From assembly GCA_016271365.2 (NCBI GenBank), contig CM057453.1:1079668501-1079732500 (forward strand): 64,000 nt of DNA, read 5' to 3'. Position numbers and translations under genes: made by a program. Shown here piece by piece: positions 44,301 to 55,324 of the stretch. Every line of letters begins with the position of its first letter. Positions within the stretch are counted from its first letter, which is position 1. The DNA comes from Neoceratodus forsteri (taxonomy: Eukaryota; Chordata; Ceratodontiformes; Ceratodontidae). The notes beneath the pieces are model-generated. The model made no database searches. It was given only the letters and a program-made list of their open reading frames with translations, and was not told the origin of the DNA.

Positions 44301-45040
44301 ATACTGGCAAAAACATGTTCCAAGGGTTCCTTTTCAGTGCTTTTCGGTGCCTGTATCTCAGAAACAATGCAAGATATGATGGAATGTTAAACAGAGCAGA
44401 CTTGTGTGGCTGGCTGTTTCTGTTTGTCTCTGTCAGTAGTTTAGTTTTTGTGGATTTTCGTGTGTTTCTGCTTGGAGGAACTGGACCATTCTTGGACATA
44501 ACATCTATGAACATTTCCTGGACTAAGAAACTGCAAAACATCACCACCAGGTATTGGCATTCTCATCATAAATCAACTTTTTTGGAAGCCATCAAAGCCA
44601 AAAGTAAGGTCAGTAAATCTGTTATACAAGCACTGAGTTGTGGAGTGCTGCATTGAATCCACATTTCCATCTGACTTTTTCTTAAATATTCTGTACTTGT
44701 CTTTGAGGTCTATTTAGAACCATTTTGGAGAACAAAGGGAAGATACTAACAAAGGATTTTTACATCCTGCATATGCATCAGGCCAATGTTCATCACCTTC
44801 AGGAATTTAACCCCTTCAGGAATTTATCACATTCTGGGTCTTTCAGCTACAATAACAGTTTACTGGTCCCTGGTAGTTCACCATTTCCTGTGGATTTGAT
44901 TACTTTTCATCAATCACGTGGCACCTCTGAGAACATGGCTTTATATATTGTGCTCTGTAATATCAGGGACAAATGCAGACCAGCAAGGCCAAGAGGACTA
45001 GATGCCCTACAACAAAACTAGTCTGCAAAATGATTAAAGT
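44300..45040. other. Unassigned; may include the 5' part of the next LINE
   Basis: It has short open frames without recognisable motifs. GTGCCTGTATCTCAGAAACA near 44340 is scaffold-like. Sequence between about 44700 and 45040 could be LINE 5' untranslated region or ORF1, but I cannot show it. Confidence 0.35.
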
Positions 45041-45062
45041 GTACCTTCTTAGGATACTACTT

Positions 45063-46184
45063 ATGCTACTTCTGATATCTGGAAATGTTCATCCTAACCC
45101 GGGGCCTACCGGCCTTGCACCCCATGCCACAAAAAGGCAGTAGGGGTCCCTCACATTAGCCTCAATCAATGTCTTCAGCCTCCTTAACAAACTTAACATC
45201 TTGCAAACCTGGATCCAGCAACATAGCCCTGATGTATTCTCTGTTGTCGAAACGTGGCTTAACTCCAAGATACCAGATGCTGCAGTCACCATCCCTGGAT
45301 ACTCTATATTCAGGCAGGACAGGGTTTCCAGATGAGGTGGGGGCTGTGCCATCTACCTGAGGAATTCCTATCTGGGTCAAGTCTTCCCATTCTCAAACCC
45401 TAAACCACCCTCGCAGGTTCTCGCTATTAAAGTTCTACTTGGGGCGCACAAGAAGGAGCTCACCATTGTATCTGTGTATCTACCCCCTAAAGATCAGCCC
45501 AATGGATTTATGAGCATATTGGAAAGCCTACAGGGATTACACTATAACTCTGAACTCATAGTACTAGGCGACTTCAACATAAATTGGCTATCACTGGAGG
45601 CCAGAAACTACAAGGATGCTGTCACATCACAGAACCTCACCCAGCTTGTTACCACCACCACCAGATGCAACTATATGACAGGGTCGCACACACTTCTGGA
45701 CTAGATCCTTACTAATCACGCTGAATGAATCTCACAAGTCTCAGTGTTCCTTGATGGGATCAGTGACCACTCATCAGTCACATGTAGCTGGACAAACAAA
45801 TTCATTAAGCCCCCTCCTAAAATAATCCACACCAGAGTGTTAAAGCAGGGGTACCTTGAGCTACTAAAGATACACCTAAGCCACCTGGACTGGACACCAG
45901 TTGACTCTGCCATTGATTTAAACCAAGCCTTAGACCTTTTCAACAGCCACTTCACTGCGGCCTGCAATATCTTTGCACCTCTCAAAAAGCTGACGGTCAG
46001 GAGCAGAGCTATCCCTTGGATAACCCCCGATCTAATCACTTTACTCAAACATAGGGATCATCTCTGGCACTGTGCCCGTGCAACATCCAAACCTGGGGAT
46101 ATACATAAATATAAAGCTGCCAGAAATGAGTGCATGCGGGCAGTTAGGAGTACCAAATGCAATTACTTCAAGGAAGCTCTCTAG
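45063..46184 (+). pseudogene. LINE ORF2 N-terminus: NPGP motif and AP endonuclease
   Basis: Frame from ATG 45063: MLLLISGNVHPNPGPTG, a hydrophobic run ending in NPGP (45096-45107). The endonuclease follows: LASINVFSLLNKLNILQTWI, FSVVETWLNSKIPDAAVTIP (catalytic E block), GGGCAIYLRNSYLGQ, VSVYLPPKDQ, LIVLGDFNINWLSLE (D/N block), then GISDHSSVTCSW (SDH block). In-frame stops interrupt: TAG near 45149, TGA at about 45334 (consistent with C-to-T decay of CGA), TAG near 45704, and one shortly after. The linker continues LKQGYLELLKIHLSHLDWTP and ends with a stop near 46184. Catalytic residues are retained. Confidence 0.8.
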
Positions 46185-46219
46185 AACTGCTGGTGTAATG
46201 GAAAAAAATTTGGAGTAAC

Positions 46220-47990
46220 TTGAAAGACCTTACAGGCAAGGACCTTAAGTCACCACCCACCATGCTCAACATAAATGGAACACCAACATCTGACCTGTAC
46301 ACAATCATCAACACCTTTAACAATGCATTCTGCAACTTGGATAGTGTCCTTCCTTCTAATTTCTTTGATGCCCCCTCTGGTAGTAACCCTCCTGCAACTA
46401 CTCCTCTCCTACACCCTGCCCCACAATTCTACTTCAAGAAGATCCCAGTACATGAAGCCAGAACCTATATTCAGAGGTCGTTCACAATGCAGGCTACAGA
46501 GGTGACTCCCTTGACCTGAAGTTGTTAGCACTTGTCCTTGAAGAAGTCCTTGAACCCCTGACAAAGGTCCTCAACCTATCACTAAGGATGTCCCAGTTCC
46601 CATCTCGCTGGAAACAGGTGACCATCACACCGGTACACAAAAGTGGAGACAAATCACTGCATTCCAACTACAGACCTATCTCAATCCTCCCTCCATTGTC
46701 TAAGGCCCTGGAGCACATCACCTCAGACCAACTAGTCAAGTACCTGGAAAAATACGACATCCAGTGTCCTGAGCAACATGGTTTCCGAAAAGGGCACAAT
46801 ACCACCACTGCACTATTAGAATTCACTGGCTTCATCCATACCACACTCGATCAAGGAAACTGTGTAGGGGCAGTATTCATCGACCTTACAAAAGCCTTTG
46901 ATACTGTGAACCACCCACGCCTACTCAAGCAATTACCAAACATTGGGCTTTCCAATGAAGCGCTGCTCTGGTTTTCAAGCTACCTTGGGGAGAGGGTCCA
47001 GCGGGTTAGGATTGCCAGTGTCACCTCGGAAGAAAAGCCAGTCCTTTCAGGGGTCCCACTGGGGTCCATCCTGGGGCCACTACTCTTCAACCTCTCCCTC
47101 AATGACCTTCCCAGTGTCTGCCACCAGAAATTACTGCTCTACGCTGATGACGCAGTCATGTTCATCAACCACCAAAATGCAGAGCTCCTTGAGAAACAAT
47201 TACAGCTTGAAATCATGCGCATCGAAGAATGGTTCAAGTCACACAAACTGGTCATAAACTACAGCAAAACAAAGGTTATGACCTTCTACAATGCCAGGAG
47301 AAAGTACAAATCCCGTGACCTCACCATCCTAAACCAAATAGGGACCTTACTTGAACACGTTCCTGATTTTAAATTCCTAGGTGTCACATCGGACAGCTCA
47401 CTCTCCTACCATCGGCACATAGATTCTGTTGCCAAAGCCACCAACAGCCGTATAGGCCTGCTCTACAGGCACAAACACTACATGACTCCTGACACTCTCT
47501 GGTTGGCTATCAACAGCTCTGTCACTTCCATCATTGATTATAGGCTAGCAATTTATGGCTCTGCCTCCGCCTCTGCCCTCCACAGAATTACAGTTGCACT
47601 TAACAAAGTATGCAGGCTGCTAACTGGGGCTGACCGACTTACACACACTTGTGACCTGTACACTCCGGCAGGATGGCTTCCTTTCATCAGCCTGATACAG
47701 TATCAAACCTGCCTCTTAGCCAAAAAGTCCTCCTCTGGATCATGCCTCCCGGCATTGAAAAGCTCCTCATTGACCACCACAGCACCCAGCAAACTAGAAG
47801 TTCACAACAACTAACCTTCCTTGTCCCCAGATGCCAGACTACCATGGGCCAGAGGGCCTTTTCCCATAGAGCACCACAGTGGTACAATACTCTCAACAAA
47901 GAAACTCTTACTGCTGCTGCTCTTGGCCCTTTTAAGAGACAACTCCGACTTCATCTCATTTCAACTAGTTGTTGTGACTGCCTCGCCTAA
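46220..47990 (+). pseudogene. LINE ORF2 reverse transcriptase and C-terminus
   Basis: The frame shifts near 46190 and again near 46480. From AGYRGDSLDLKLLALVLEE the frame is open for over 400 codons. It contains VTITPVHKSGDKSLHSNYRP, QHGFRKGHNTTTALLEF, motif A AVFIDLTKAFDTVNH, motif B VLSGVPLGSILGPLLFNLSL, motif C LLLYADDAVMF (YADD intact) and FKFLGVTSDSSLSYHRHIDS. A last shift near 47730 leads to the C-terminal VPRCQTTMGQRAFSHRAPQW and YNTLNKE, ending at 47990. All catalytic motifs are intact, so the copy is comparatively young. Confidence 0.85.
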
Positions 47991-48460
47991 TCGGGGCACA
48001 CTGCTCTCTGCCCTCCACTTCAGTCTTGACAGCTACCTCTCCCCACCTTGCCCCCTTCTACCTGCCTACCTACCCCCTTGCCCCCTCTCCCTTTCCTACC
48101 CCCCCGGGCATTTTCTGACTTTTATCCCTCCCCTTTCTCCCCTTTAGAGCTCTTACCCTCACCCTCTGCCCTCTGACAATGGCCTTCCTATCTGCATACC
48201 CCCTTCCCTCTCACCTGCAGTGCTTATTTCTGAGATTGCCCTTGGCTGGTATGTCATGCCACCTAACATTTGGCACATTTTGAATTACTGGAATTTCCTA
48301 AGCCTCAGTCTCTTAAATCTTTTATTGTGTAACTATGTATTATTATGTTGACCTTTGTATGTATACCCCCATTCCTTCAACGTGGAACCTTTGTAAATGA
48401 GCAGTTCCTGCTCAAAGGTATTTGTAATCCTAGATTTCAATAAAATAAAAATTAAAAAAT
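47991..48460 (+). other. LINE 3' untranslated region and tail
   Basis: A pyrimidine-rich stretch to about 48150, then GTGGAACCTTTGTAAATGAG, a hairpin GAGCAG-TTC-CTGCTC (48399-48413), AAAGGTATTTGTAATCC and an AATAAAATAAAAATTAAAAAA tail region. The hairpin-plus-AAAGGT end is shared with the copy at 8437. Confidence 0.75.
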
Positions 48461-48619
48461 ATGGATTCGGTGAATTAATGTCATGTGAAGTATTCGCTGT
48501 CATGATTGCAACAGCACTGGCTTTTTTTTCATAGCTGCTATGGTTGCTGAGATATTAACAAATTAGTGTTACAAGAGTTCCTTGCCCTATAGGGCTGCTG
48601 TATGGCTCTGTAGTTATGC

Positions 48620-48735
48620 ATAAGTGGGAGCACAGGTCCCGGACAGCCCATGAGCCCACATACACATACCATTACCATACAATGTAAAGGGAGCGCAGGG
48701 CCCAGAGGGCCCATGCCCCCACTAACACATACCAC
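48620..48735. repeat. Two adjacent H-type hairpins
   Basis: GTGGGAGCACAGGTCCCGGA with GCCCATGAGCCCACA, then GGGAGCGCAGGGCCC with GGGCCCATGCCCCC. ACATACACATACCATTACCA lies between them. Confidence 0.65.
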
Positions 48736-48776
48736 TAACATTACACTTTCTCAAAAAGTAGGGAAGTCCATTGTAA

Positions 48777-48908
48777 AAAAACTCTGTTAATGCATCAGTT
48801 AGGATTAATAGTACAGTGACAAAAGTTTGGAAATGTGCTGTTAACAGCACATTTCCAAACTTTTGTCATTGTACTATTAACCCTAACTGATGCATTAATG
48901 GAGTTTTT
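48777..48908. repeat. T palindrome copy 5, short and nearly perfect
   Basis: Two arms of about 66 bp meet at GTGCTGTT|AACAGCAC (48842/48843). Over 62 compared positions I count four mismatches. The edges are TTAATGCATCAGTTAGGATT and AACCCTAACTGATGCATTAA. It consists only of the arms, with no interior. Confidence 0.9.
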
Positions 48909-48916
48909 TGCAATTA

Positions 48917-48920
<4 letters not shown>

Positions 48921-48959
<39 letters not shown>

Positions 48960-48960
48960 T
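48921..48960. repeat. (AT)n microsatellite
   Basis: AT run beginning 12 bases after the T5 palindrome. Confidence 0.95.
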
Positions 48961-50040
48961 TTATAAAATGGGTAGAAAACTTCAAGTGTTTTGATTGGCC
49001 ATGAGCTACCATTTGCTGTGTCCTTATCTGGACATATACAGGCAACTGCCACTACTTATGCCAGCCAAAACACAGAACTCCATGAAATCAATGCCCCAAA
49101 TGGCTGTCTAGCTTAAACTTAACACTAAGCATGAAATTGCAAGAGTCCCGCTCCAGCTCTACACCAAGCACGGAACTGCAAGAGGTACAGTGGGAGACCA
49201 GTGCCACAAGAGACATCACTGTTTCTGTCCAGACTGTCGCCCACCCCCGCCTGCCCTGCACGGTGGCCAAAGCTTCAATCTTCAGTACCAAGTATTTTAT
49301 TTTCAGTATTGCCCCTTTCTCCAGTAACAGTTAAACAACAAATCATGCTCTGCTGAAATAGGTCTCACCAGATCTCCGTCTGAAGTGGCTCAACAGACAC
49401 GGCCCTCCACAGGCTTTTTCAGTTGAGTTCTTTTTGTTTGTTCTAACTTTCCAGATTTAAATGTCATAGCAGAGCCAGTGATCAAAACCACGATGGGAAA
49501 AACACAACATTCAGTGGCTGGATGGGGAAAAACACTCGCTTCCACTCCTCTGACAAACTCACTGAATGTTTACTTGTTTCCCTTCAGTTAACCAGACTCC
49601 ATCCTCCACTGGCTTTCTCAAATGCCCTTCTTTTCAGATAGCTTTCTTTTTCTTGTCCTTTTTTAAACATAGATGGGTTCAACACATTGGGGAAGTGCTA
49701 TCAAAAAAGCACCAAATACAGGGTGCGGTGAGGGACATGCTTGTTCCTGCTCCTCTGGGGATGTACTCACTGATCAAGAAATGGAAAAAAACCCTGAAGA
49801 AACAGCATATACTAGAGGAATTTGGTGTGAGCCTGTGTATGGGGGGAAGGGGAGGCAACAGACATATACCAGAGCTCCCTACTTAATTTTAATTAAACAT
49901 ATCCTTTACAGTACAATGAATGACAAGGATTTTTTTTTTGTTTTTCACTTGGATATAATCTTTTTTTTAACTACTTTTATGTGCACTTTTTATGTAGATT
50001 TTTAAATTAACTTTTTTTAATGGGGGGAAACATTATGTAA
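48961..50040. other. Unassigned sequence
   Basis: No recognisable protein, RNA or repeat. GCATGAAATTGCAAGAGTCC and CACGGAACTGCAAGAGGTAC near 49130 and 49168 are similar, a short local duplication. It is less repetitive than the surrounding modules. Confidence 0.45.
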
Positions 50041-50043
50041 GAT

Positions 50044-50190
50044 GAATAAGACACTCCTAGGTGTGGTTTATGACCTGATAAGAGCACTTCCCAGGTGCTA
50101 AAGGCACTCAATGCAAGTGCCTTGTGCCTCATTACCACCTGGGGTGTGCACTTATCAGGCCATGAACCACACCTCGTTGTGTCTTATCTT
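50044..50190. repeat. Fold-back element of about 147 bp
   Basis: The left arm GAATAAGACACTCCTAGGTG, GGTTTATGACCTGATAAG and GCACTTCCCAGGTG pairs with the right arm CACCTGGGGTGTGCACTTAT, CAGGCCATGAACCACACCTC and GTTGTGTCTTATC. The arms are about 50 bp around a GCACTCAATGCAAGTGCC centre. The size fits a small MITE. Confidence 0.75.
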
Positions 50191-50207
50191 TACCCATACA
50201 TATATAT

Positions 50208-51130
50208 TATACTGGCACAGCAGTGCTAGTATAGTTAGAGTTGGCTGGCCACTTTTATGTTAAATGCAAAATGCTGCACTTTATTAACTTTGGAACTGTA
50301 CAATCAATGTGCCCAAAACATTTATGTGCTGTCTGGTGCCATAGATCTCTGGATCTGGCAAGTTTAGTTCCAGTTAGATGTGTGATTGCAGAGCTGCAGA
50401 GTGCCAAAAACTGAAATTTACAATTTTTGTGTAAATTCTTTGCTCATCTGTAAGTCCAAAATGGTTTGGGGGCTGGTTTGAAATTGTTAGGTTATAGGAG
50501 TCTGGGTCACTGATGTGCCTTTTAAAGGTTTGGTGAAAAAATATTAATCTGTTCAAAAGTTATACAACTTTAAATGTTCCCATTATAGCCTATGGGAAAT
50601 AATATACAGTATGTATGTCTTGAAAGCACTTTTTGCTTTCACAAAAGCACTTTTTACTGCCACAAACAGTTTCAGTAGTGTCGTGCTGCTGCCATTTTTT
50701 TTCAGTTAATGAGGTGGGAAAATGATATAATTCAAAACTGACTGCTCCTTGGTAAACACCAACAGTTGTGTTTACTTAATCGAGCCCTAGGAATATGATC
50801 TTGGCATTAGGTTTCTACAGTAATGACCAGAAATATGTTTTTTATGTTCGGCCGTTGGTAGTGCCACAAATTTGCTGCACTACTTTTGCAAAACTGCTGC
50901 AAATTGCAGCAGTTTTCATGCAACTAAAGGCACTGATGCATGAACACTGCTGCAAATTTGTAACACTGCTTCAGCAAAAAATACAAAAAAATTGTCACCT
51001 GTAAAAAAAATCCAAAACTTTTTTGGCCACTTTTTAGGCCAAATAAGTACAGAATCATGTTCTTTGGCCCCCGTTTAAGTAAACACCTGTTGGTCTTTAC
51101 ATAATAAAAGGAGATTTTCACTTTTTCTGT
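50208..51130 (+). repeat. E-family left end with type D words
   Basis: Tip TATACTGGCAC (50208-50218), loop AGCA, GTGCTAGTATA (50223-50233), with 10 of 11 pairs. Then GTTAGAGTT, CTTTTATGTTAAATGCAAAA, scaffold, and type D words around 50630-51000 (TTTGCAAAACTGCTGCAAAT with CAGCAGTTTTCATGCAA). Confidence 0.7.
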
Positions 51131-51179
51131 CTCCAAGGAGGCTGTGGCATGTTTTATTGAACAAAAATGTTTCTGACGA

Positions 51180-52300
51180 CATCAGGGTGCCCAATCCCCA
51201 TGTTGGCATTAGAAATACACACACATACTGCCAGTTTGGTACACTGGGAAGCCCACTCGCAATGTACCGAAATATTTATTTTCAATAAAGAGTATTTTTT
51301 GCCAACATTGGGGTGCTCAGTCCCTGTGTTGGCACTATAACACTCCCAACAGTATGGGACAAGGGGTAGCCCACTCCCAGTTTCCCCAGTTATGTATTTC
51401 ACTCCCCAGTAATGTGGGGCACTGGGGAGCCCACCTCCAGTCTCCCAAAATATTGCTTACTTGTACCTTTAAGAAAAGAAAACAGTCCCCCGATGTCTTC
51501 TTTTTAAAAAGAACCTAAAAACAAGAAAATGGTCCCTCATTGTCTCTCCCATCCCTGTCCCCTTTATCACCAGAGACCATCAGCTGCCATCTTCTGTAGA
51601 CCAGGACATGTCTGCACTCTTCAAAGCTGAGCCATGAACTGAAGAATCAAGTTAAGTTCTGTATACTGACTAGCAATGGTGTTTTGAACTTATGTTGCTA
51701 TATCAGCCATTTTTCAGTATTTTTGCACCAAATTTTTAACATGGACTTTTTGGAACCCCACATCATGAACACTGTTACTGTTGTTTCATTAATCAGACCC
51801 ATAAGGTGATTTCTTGGTCGCTGCATGAAATCACCTTTTGGGACCAATTAACAAAATGACAGTGCCAGTGTTCATGAGGTGGGGTCCCAAAAAAGCCATG
51901 TTGAACATTTGGTGAAAACATTCCTTAAAATGCCTGAGTTACATTCATCTGTTGAATTTATTCTATGCAGGTGCATAACTTTGCTACTTTTCAATATTTT
52001 GCTGCCAAATTTTTAACATAGCCGTTGTTTTTCTCCTCACCTTATGAACAGTACAGCTGTCATTTTTCACATCCTGCCTGAAATGTGTTTTCATACCTGT
52101 GGCACAGAATGGCATTGCAGTTGCACATTATTATGTTTTGACTTGCATTTTGGGGTACATGAGGTGGGGTAATCATGGTTGTTTGACACATGGAAGCACA
52201 GTGTCCATACCTACATACATATGTGCATCTACAGAGGTACTGGAGCACAGTATCTGAAGGACCCTGTGCTCCCACAGTAAAATAAGGATACTATTATACT
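51180..52300 (-). repeat. Inverted module block: tandem units, X cassette 4, ~300-bp units, H hairpin
   Basis: Reverse-orientation copies of the modules seen at 22.6-23.5 kb. AGCCCACTCNCAGTNTNCC units are at 51.2-51.45 kb. X copy 4 (51566-51655) has CATGTCTGCACTCTTCAAAG. Self-complementary units follow to about 52200, then GGAGCACAGTATCTGAAGGA as an H-type word. Confidence 0.6.
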
Positions 52301-52330
52301 GTCTCAAAAAGTAAGGAAATTCATTGCAAC

Positions 52331-52690
52331 AAACTCTGTTAATGCATCATTAGGGTTGCTATTTCAGCAACAAAAGTATGGAAATTTGGTGTTAGGGTAC
52401 TCAACCTTAACACCTCACCCCCCACCCTCCTCACACCAACTGGTGTCAGGATGTGCCTTGGGATCATCGGGCCAACCTCTTTCCCCATTCTCCTATACTG
52501 CACCATCTCAGCTTCCCTACTCATGGAATGGGGTGAGAGTTAGGGCTGACAACCCCAAGGGATAACCCAGTGCCTGTTGCTGTGTGGAGGGTGGGAGTTG
52601 AGGTGCAGTGGTAGGGTTGGGAACCCTAACACCAAATTTCCATTCTTTTGTTACTGTAATAGGAACCCTAACTGATGCATTAACTTAGTT
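52331..52690. repeat. T palindrome copy 6
   Basis: CTCTGTTAATGCATCATTAG and CCTAACTGATGCATTAACTT are the mirrored edges. ACAAAAGTATGGAAATTTGG pairs with CCAAATTTCCATTCTTTTGT. Confidence 0.8.
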
Positions 52691-52703
52691 TTATGTATGG
52701 ATA

Positions 52704-52704
<1 letters not shown>

Positions 52705-52773
<69 letters not shown>

Positions 52774-52780
52774 AAGAGAG
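52705..52780. repeat. (TA)n(GA)n compound microsatellite
   Basis: A TA run to 52740 followed by a GA run. It joins T6 to the E left tip at 52787. Confidence 0.95.
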
Positions 52781-53689
52781 AGGATTATAGGGGAGTGGTA
52801 AAAGCACTATAGTTTGGGTTTCAATGGTTACTTCAGTGTTAAACCTCAAAGTTTGCACTTTAATAACTTTGCAACCATTTGACTGGTGTGCATGAAATTA
52901 TGCAAGTGCTATCGGGGACCAAAGATCTTTTACTGTGATAAGTTTTGTTCATGTCGGATGAGTGGTTGTGGAGAAGCAAAGTGTCAAAAAATATGAAAAG
53001 TACCATTTTTGTGCAAATATTTTGTAACCCCATTTCTCAGCAGCATCTTGGGGGTTTGGTCTGAAACATTCAGGGTATATGGGGTTTAGGTTACAGATAT
53101 GCCTCTTGAAGGTTTAGTGAAAAAAGATTTATCCATTCAAAAGTTATTAAAATTCAAAAATGTCCATTATTTCCTCTGGGAAAAACTAGATGTGTTATCA
53201 AAAGTACTGTGTTTGTGGAAGGTAGTGTCAAGATTCTGCCATTTTGTTTTCATTTAGTGACAAGGAAAGAATGAAATAACTTAAAAATCACTTCCCCTTG
53301 GTAAACACCAACTCTTGTGTTTACCTAATCTGGGCCCGAGGAACATGATTCTATGGTTAGTTGTTTCTGAAGTGTCCAGAAATAAATTTTTTTAATCAGA
53401 CAGTTTTTAGTGCCATACATTGCAACACTAGTGCTACAATTTGTGACACTACTTTTGCAAAAGTGCCACAAATTGTTGCACTGTTTTGTGAAACAAGTGG
53501 GGTTGTGCTGCAGTTTGTGGCACTAAAAGCTCTGCCTGCAAAAAACATTTCTAAGCATTTATGGGGCTAACAGACCCCAGCATCTGATTCCTCAGCCCCA
53601 ATTAGGTAAACTCTAAGTCTTGAATTATTTAAGGGTTTTAAACCCTCCAAGAGGAAGGGGACCGAGGCATGGCAGTACAACATATTTGC

Positions 53690-54175
53690 CATACTGTATT
53701 TGCTGACATAGGGATGCCCAATCCCCATGTTGGCACTGGAAGCCCCCCAACAGAACTTTGGGACACTGGGGAGCCCACTACCAGCGTCCCAAGATATCTA
53801 TACCTCAAAACCTGTAAAACAAGGAGTGAGATACAGGGAGCCACAAAGACACCAGGTCATATCACTCAGTGTTCTGTCTCGGTCACCATCCCACTTCATC
53901 TTTTTATATTTATAATAATAATCTGACACCAGGATGCCCACCACTGGTGTTGGATGTCCCTCCCCAGAACCTGTCCATTGTTGTTATAAATATTGCCAAA
54001 ATAGGGAGCCCCAATCCCCCTATCGGCATTTGCAACTCTCCCCCAGCAGTGTGGGACAGTGGGGAGCCCATTCCCAGTGTTCCCAAATATGTTTAAACTT
54101 TTCTTATCCCCCCCACCAGCAGTGTGGGACACTGGGGAGCCCACTCCCAGTGTCACCTAATAGTCTTAATAATTT
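53690..54175 (-). repeat. Tandem units with mirrored CACTGGGGAGCCCA words
   Basis: GGGACACTGGGGAGCCCACT occurs near 53760 and 54125, and GGACAGTGGGGAGCCCATTC near 54054. GCCCAATCCCCATGTTGGCA near 53716 and GAGCCCCAATCCCCCTATCG near 54005 match it. These are the reverse of the units at 22.9-23.5 kb. Confidence 0.6.
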
Positions 54176-54325
54176 TATTTTATCTAAAGTGAGAAAACTG
54201 TTCCATTATGTATTTAATTTTTAAAACCTGAAACAAAGAAAACAATCCCTCACTGTTGCAGCTGACCCCTCCCCATCCCAATCCTCCCACTGAGCACCCA
54301 CCACCCCAGATCCCCTTAACCTATA

Positions 54326-54420
54326 CTTACCACTGGAGGTCCTGGACTGTCATTTTCTGTGGACTGGGACATGTCTGCACTCTTCAAAGCCAGACTGCAA
54401 ACTGATGAATCAAGGTAAGT
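54326..54420 (-). repeat. X cassette copy 5
   Basis: It begins CTTACCACTGGAGGTCCTGG and ends GATGAATCAAGGTAAGTGC. Read on the plus strand the body is open in a frame with VDWDMSALFKARLQTDESR. Both edges read GGTAAGT outwards. This is the copy with the clearest edges. Confidence 0.7.
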
Positions 54421-54765
54421 GCTGCATAATGTATTTCAATGGTATTTTGAATTTATGTTGATATCTTTCTCATTTTATGTATTTCTTCTCCAAATTTTCA
54501 GCATGGGCTTTTTGGGACCCCAACTCTGGCTCAGAAGTTGATTTTGTGGTCACTGCATGAAATCACCTATCAGGACTGATGAATGAAATGACAGTGCCAG
54601 TGGTCATGAGGTGGGCTCCCAAAAAGCCCATGTTGAAAATTTGGTGAAAAAAATCCTCAAAATGGCTGAAGTATAAGCATTCATTGAAATGTTTGCATGC
54701 ATGTGCATTACTTTGGTAATTTGTAATATTTTCACTCCAAATTTTCAACATAGCCATTTTTTTCA

Positions 54766-54766
54766 C

Positions 54767-54803
<37 letters not shown>
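54766..54803. repeat. (CA)n microsatellite
   Basis: CA run inside a self-complementary unit. Confidence 0.95.
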
Positions 54804-54804
<1 letters not shown>

Positions 54805-55266
54805 AAACAGTACAGCCATAATTTTTCACATCCTGCTCAAAATGAATTTTGCACCTGTGACGCAGAATGGAATTTTGGCACAGATCTGAAAATTTTCGCC
54901 TATGGGTTTATGAGGTGGGGTCATAAGAAGGCTATGATCAAAATTTGGGGTCAAAATATGAAGCAATGCCAAAGTTAAGACAATTCATTGTAATTTCGCT
55001 ATGTCCACTCATAACTTTGGAAAAGTTAAATATTTTGATCCCAGATTTTCAACATAGCCTTCTTATTACCCAGCCTTATGTATGTCACAGCTAATATTTT
55101 TCAAATCCTGCCCAAAATGTGTTTTCACACCTGTGACATGGAATGGTACTGCAGTTATGCAGAATTACGTTTTGGCATAGATTCTAAAATTTTCTATACC
55201 AGGGTACATGAGGTGGGGTAATAACATGGCTTTGCTAACAATTTGGTCACTGTTGCTCTATGAATG

Positions 55267-55298
55267 GAAGCATAGGGCCCAGAGGGCCCTGTACTTCC
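55267..55298. repeat. H hairpin
   Basis: GGAAGCATAGGGCCC and GGGCCCTGTACTTCC overlap-pair around AGAG, with two mismatches in 15. It stands just before the LINE that follows. Confidence 0.7.
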
Positions 55299-55324
55299 AC
55301 AAGTACATACAGCTGTGTAAAGAA

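Larger units (their letters stand above)
45045..48460 (+). mobile_element. L2/Rex1-like non-LTR retrotransposon with most of ORF2
   Basis: The best preserved retrotransposon in the window, from an ORF2 start (ATG at 45063) through endonuclease, linker, reverse transcriptase, C-terminus (stop near 47990) and a 3' untranslated region. It has AATAAA at 48439-48444 and ends in an A-rich tail. It is of the jockey superfamily by motif style. L2, Rex1 and Daphne-like clades are all possible. A second, truncated copy with the same 3' end lies at 8.44-9.56 kb. Two or three frameshifts and three stops separate it from a functional element. Confidence 0.85.

Noticed and set aside
44315..44656. A 113-residue hydrophobic frame before the LINE
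   Set aside because: No domain, starts inside scaffold-like repeat, and no conserved counterpart in other scaffold copies.
22661..54420. X cassettes as ordinary exons of a host gene
   Set aside because: Five diverged copies in both orientations lie inside repeat modules, with donor-like signals at both ends and no acceptor or branch-point/polypyrimidine arrangement on either side.
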